Source: Euplotes aediculatus (taxonomy: Eukaryota; Ciliophora; Spirotrichea; Euplotida; Euplotidae). From it: a stretch of 26,624 nt of DNA. Under the pieces are notes generated by a model that ran no database searches, was not told where the DNA came from, and was given only the letters and a program-made list of their open reading frames with translations. This document shows positions 24,434 to 26,624 of this stretch, piece after piece. The stretch is taken from positions 1-26,624 of the forward strand of contig JAQGFW010020852.1 of NCBI GenBank assembly GCA_030463445.1, read 5' to 3'. Numbering within the stretch: the first letter of the stretch is position 1; the number at the start of each line of letters is the position of its first letter. The position numbers were made by a program, and so were the translations under genes.

Positions 24434-26101
24434 TCAAGCATACTTACTCGCCAACGCCTCCGCACAACGCTCTCCATCCATCGCAGCCGAAACAATTCCA
24501 CCAGCATAACCTGCCCCTTCACCGCACGGAAAAAGTCGTTTTAATTGTAAATGCTCATAGCTTTCTCTATCTCTCGGAATCCTGACGGGTGAAGACGTAC
24601 GGCTCTCTATTCCAATCATTTGGGCTTCATTTGTCAAGTATCCCTTCATTTTTTTACCAAATTCTTTCACTCCATCTCTCAAAGGTACTGCGATAATATC
24701 AGGAAGCACCTCATTCATATCCATCGAAATCAAGCCCGGCTGATACGAAGTTTCGAGTAAATTTGGTGAAATTTTTCGATTTGTAAAATCTACTAAACGT
24801 TGTGATGGAGCTAATTGGCAAGGATTTAGTGTTGAGTGTTGAGTTTCAAGTTTCAGAGTTTCAGTTTCAAAATCGTTTGGAATATTAAACTCTTGAACTC
24901 TTGAACTTTGAACTCTTGAACTCTTCAAAGCCATTGCGAAAGCCTTTTGCTCTACTTGCTTTTGTAATTCTAAACCAGCCAAAGCTCCCAAATGTTTATA
25001 CTTTTGCCAATCTACCTCATTTATCGCTACAACAATTCCCGAATTTGCAAATTTTGAATCACGCCTCGAAGGCGACATCCCATTCACAACCAATTCGCCT
25101 TCGGCAGTTGATGCAGGCACAATAAATCCACCCGGACACATACAAAACGAAAAAACTCCTCTCTGCACACCTTTGTACTTTGTTTGAGCAACTAAACTAT
25201 ATGATGCCGCTGGCAAAATACCTCTATCCGCTCGGTGGTATTGACAAGCATCCACAAAACTTTGTTGATGCTCAATCCTGACTCCCATAGCAAAGGGTTT
25301 TGCCTCAATAAATATATGTTTTTTATCCAATAATTCAAAAATATCACGTGCCGAATGTCCTGTTGCCAAAATAACGCCTAAACAAATAAACTCCTGATTA
25401 TCAGCAGTAATAACTCCTTTTAATTCATTATTTTGAATGATAAAATCAATAACTTTTGTTTCAAAATGAATTTCGCCGCCAGCATTCAGGATACTTTCTC
25501 GAAGATTTGCCACTACTTGTGGCAGTTTATTTGTTCCGATGTGCGGATGAGCATCAATCAGAATCTGTTCGGTCGAGCCGTGTGCCACTAAGATTTCGAG
25601 AATTCGACGAACATCACCACGTTTTTTGGAGCGAGTATATAGTTTGCCATCTGAATAAGTTCCAGCTCCGCCTTCCCCAAAGCAATAATTCGAGTCAGGA
25701 TTAACCACATGGTCTTTGTTAATAGCCGCCAAATCTCGTCTTCTTGCTCGGACATCCTTCCCTCTTTCGATAACAATTGGCTTGATACCTAACTCCACCA
25801 AACGCAAAGCCGCAAACAGCCCTGCTGGCCCAGCCCCTACAACAATCGCTTGTTTGGCTTTGCTTACGTCAGTATATTCTTTTTTAAACTCCACAAGTGG
25901 AGCAAGAGCCTCTCCAATAGAAATCTCGACATCAGTAATAATTTTCACTTGCCGATTTCGAGCATCAATGGATTGTTTTTGAATCTGATAGAACAATTCA
26001 TTTTCGGAAACATTTGGGTATTGTTGTAGTAAAAAACTACGAAAAGCAGCCGAATCAAGAGCCACCTCTGGCTCTAATGTGAAGTTTAATAATTGACGCA
26101 T
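24434..26101 (-). CDS. FAD-dependent dehydrogenase, COG2509-like
   Basis: The 555-residue protein begins with a small ferredoxin-like N domain (about 1-75). A Rossmann FAD site follows (GAGPAGLFAAL at 89-99, acidic Glu112), then the family segment CFGEGGAGTYSDGKLYTR (about 144-161), ATGHSARDIFELL and FCMCPGGFIVPAS. The end is PCGEGAGYAGGIVSAAMDG, which closes the FAD site. COG2509 proteins are widespread, of unknown substrate, and usually called uncharacterised FAD-dependent dehydrogenases. Residues about 392-425 do not fit the family core and are encoded by an array of 7-8-bp repeats. The gene has a good promoter and is followed by the Nudix gene. Confidence 0.9.
   Translation of the reverse strand: MRQLLNFTLEPEVALDSAAFRSFLLQQYPNVSENELFYQIQKQSIDARNRQVKIITDVEISIGEALAPLVEFKKEYTDVSKAKQAIVVGAGPAGLFAALRLVELGIKPIVIERGKDVRARRRDLAAINKDHVVNPDSNYCFGEGGAGTYSDGKLYTRSKKRGDVRRILEILVAHGSTEQILIDAHPHIGTNKLPQVVANLRESILNAGGEIHFETKVIDFIIQNNELKGVITADNQEFICLGVILATGHSARDIFELLDKKHIFIEAKPFAMGVRIEHQQSFVDACQYHRADRGILPAASYSLVAQTKYKGVQRGVFSFCMCPGGFIVPASTAEGELVVNGMSPSRRDSKFANSGIVVAINEVDWQKYKHLGALAGLELQKQVEQKAFAMALKSSRVQSSRVQEFNIPNDFETETLKLETQHSTLNPCQLAPSQRLVDFTNRKISPNLLETSYQPGLISMDMNEVLPDIIAVPLRDGVKEFGKKMKGYLTNEAQMIGIESRTSSPVRIPRDRESYEHLQLKRLFPCGEGAGYAGGIVSAAMDGERCAEALASKYA
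24828..24926. repeat. In-frame heptad/octad repeat array inside the FAD dehydrogenase gene
   Basis: On the plus strand the stretch begins AGTGTTG twice, AGTTTCA twice, then GAGTTTCA (24828-24863). After a short interval it continues AACTCTTG, AACTCTTG, AACTTTG, AACTCTTG, AACTCTTC (24888-24926). The 99 bp equal 33 codons, so the frame is kept. The encoded segment (about residues 392-425) is Ser/Arg/Val/Gln/Glu/Thr-rich and low in complexity. Confidence 0.8.
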
Positions 26102-26131
26102 ATTGTAAGGTATTTATCCTTAAAGTTTTGG

Positions 26132-26139
26132 CAAAGGTA
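26132..26139 (-). promoter_or_regulatory. -7 element of the FAD dehydrogenase promoter
   Basis: On the minus strand TACCTTTG matches TAnnTTTG exactly and lies 30 bp before the ATG at 26101. No clear TTG is seen at 17-23 bp upstream (only GTTAAA), so the -33 part is poor. The expected start near 26126 gives a leader of about 25 nt. Confidence 0.5.
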
Positions 26140-26224
26140 CAAAAAAAGCATTGAGTTTTTAACAGTAAACGTCAGTTCCACTACGGCATTCACACCAAAG
26201 CTATTGTTTTGCTTTAAATTACTC

Positions 26225-26250
26225 TTATCTACTGACTGGACAGTAGATAA
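26225..26250. repeat. Perfect 10-bp inverted repeat between divergent genes
   Basis: TTATCTACTG (26225-26234) and CAGTAGATAA (26241-26250) are exact reverse complements around a 6-bp centre. There is no T tract for either strand. Its right arm overlaps the first GACAGTA repeat, about 60 bp upstream of the LytTR promoter start, which fits an operator. Confidence 0.55.
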
Positions 26251-26299
26251 TATCATGGTAAGACAGTATTGTAGCCAGAATTTATCCAAACTACTTTTG
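26239..26299 (+). promoter_or_regulatory. Promoter of the second LytTR gene with a GACAGTA direct repeat
   Basis: TTG (26269-26271) and TACTTTTG (26292-26299) are spaced by 20 bp and match the Bacteroidota -33/-7 pattern well. The predicted start is near 26305, about 35 nt before the ATG. GACAGTA occurs twice just upstream, at 26239-26245 and 26262-26268, 23 bp from start to start and ending directly at the -33 element. That is the usual place for a LytTR activator site. Confidence 0.5.
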
Positions 26300-26339
26300 C
26301 TTGTTGCTATTTCGATACAATTTTTAAATCAAAAATGCT

Positions 26340-26624
26340 ATGATTAAAACCTTACACCCTCAATGCACCGAGATAAACTACCTCGAAGCTGACATCAACT
26401 ACACTATTTTTCATCTGAATGATGGAAAAAAAATCGTTTCGGCATTTACCCTCAAAAAATATGAGGCGGATAATCGTCTTGCTGGTTTTCTGAGAGTGAA
26501 TAAATCTTATTTGCTGAATCCTGAATATGTAAAAGGCATTGAAAAAGAAGGCAAAAAAATAACTGTTTTGATGCAAAATGGGGAAAAACTGCAGGTTTCG
26601 AGGAGGAAGATGTATTTGGTGGAG
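26340..26624 (+). CDS. Stand-alone LytTR DNA-binding protein, 3' end outside window
   Basis: The frame opens at the ATG at 26340 (an in-frame stop lies shortly upstream) and runs off the right edge after 95 codons. The product is a LytTR domain from near its first residue: EINYLEADINYTIFHL, then SAFTLKKYE, then FLRVNKSYLLNPEYV and LQVSRRKM. It closely resembles the stand-alone LytTR protein at 12835 in layout and in key residues (ADxNY, RVNKS, VSRR). No receiver precedes it. A good promoter with a candidate LytTR operator lies just upstream, which suggests autoregulation. The missing part is probably only the last ~10 residues. Confidence 0.9.
   Translation, partial: MIKTLHPQCTEINYLEADINYTIFHLNDGKKIVSAFTLKKYEADNRLAGFLRVNKSYLLNPEYVKGIEKEGKKITVLMQNGEKLQVSRRKMYLVE

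Noticed and set aside
26093-26347. Plus-strand open frame of 84 codons between the FAD dehydrogenase and the last LytTR gene.
   Set aside because: It covers both promoters and the inverted repeat, overlaps the next gene start, and has no recognisable protein features.

Overview
The window looks like a chromosomal piece of a Bacteroidota bacterium, most likely of the Cytophagales (my inference, by feel, from the gene families). The evidence is low G+C DNA, SusC/SusD-type outer-membrane genes, several LytTR regulators, a TPR-fused histidine kinase, weak ribosome binding sites, and three good matches to the Bacteroidota -7 promoter element TAnnTTTG. No tRNA, rRNA, CRISPR array, insertion sequence or prophage was seen.

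Layout. (1) Bases 2-3288 (+) hold the 3' part of a C39 peptidase-containing ABC exporter and its HlyD-type adaptor. (2) Bases 3346-5098 (-) hold a lipoprotein with a duplicated motif, then a fatty-acid hydroxylase/sterol-desaturase-like enzyme. A 12-bp hairpin abuts the enzyme's first ATG. (3) Bases 5344-7096 (+) hold a LytS-type kinase and a LytTR response regulator. (4) Bases 7486-12670 (-) hold a LuxR-type regulator, a TPR histidine kinase and, behind its own terminator and promoter, topoisomerase IV subunit A (parC). (5) Bases 12835-15069 (+) hold a stand-alone LytTR protein and two secreted proteins, one resembling phage tail fibres. (6) Bases 15070-15989 are a 920-bp gap with a terminator, a very AT-rich spacer and a structured SusC leader. 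(7) Bases 15990-23712 (+) hold SusC, SusD, a small lipoprotein, a Tat-exported PLP aminotransferase and an AEC-family permease. (8) Bases 23786-26101 (-) hold a COG2509-type FAD dehydrogenase and a NudL-like Nudix hydrolase. (9) From 26340 (+) a second stand-alone LytTR gene runs off the end behind a good promoter.

The most unusual unit is region 7. An outer-membrane SusCD importer, a surface lipoprotein and an aminotransferase with a twin-arginine signal suggest that an amino compound is taken up and transaminated in the periplasm, with the AEC permease perhaps moving the product inward. The substrate is unknown. Its leader can fold into a 24-bp hairpin whose loop is complementary over nine bases to a segment about 230 bp upstream, and the permease has a tandem FadR/GntR-like operator. 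Other oddities are an in-frame array of 7-8-bp repeats in the FAD dehydrogenase gene, a possible beta-clamp motif at the ParC C terminus, and a GACAGTA direct repeat directly upstream of a LytTR promoter.
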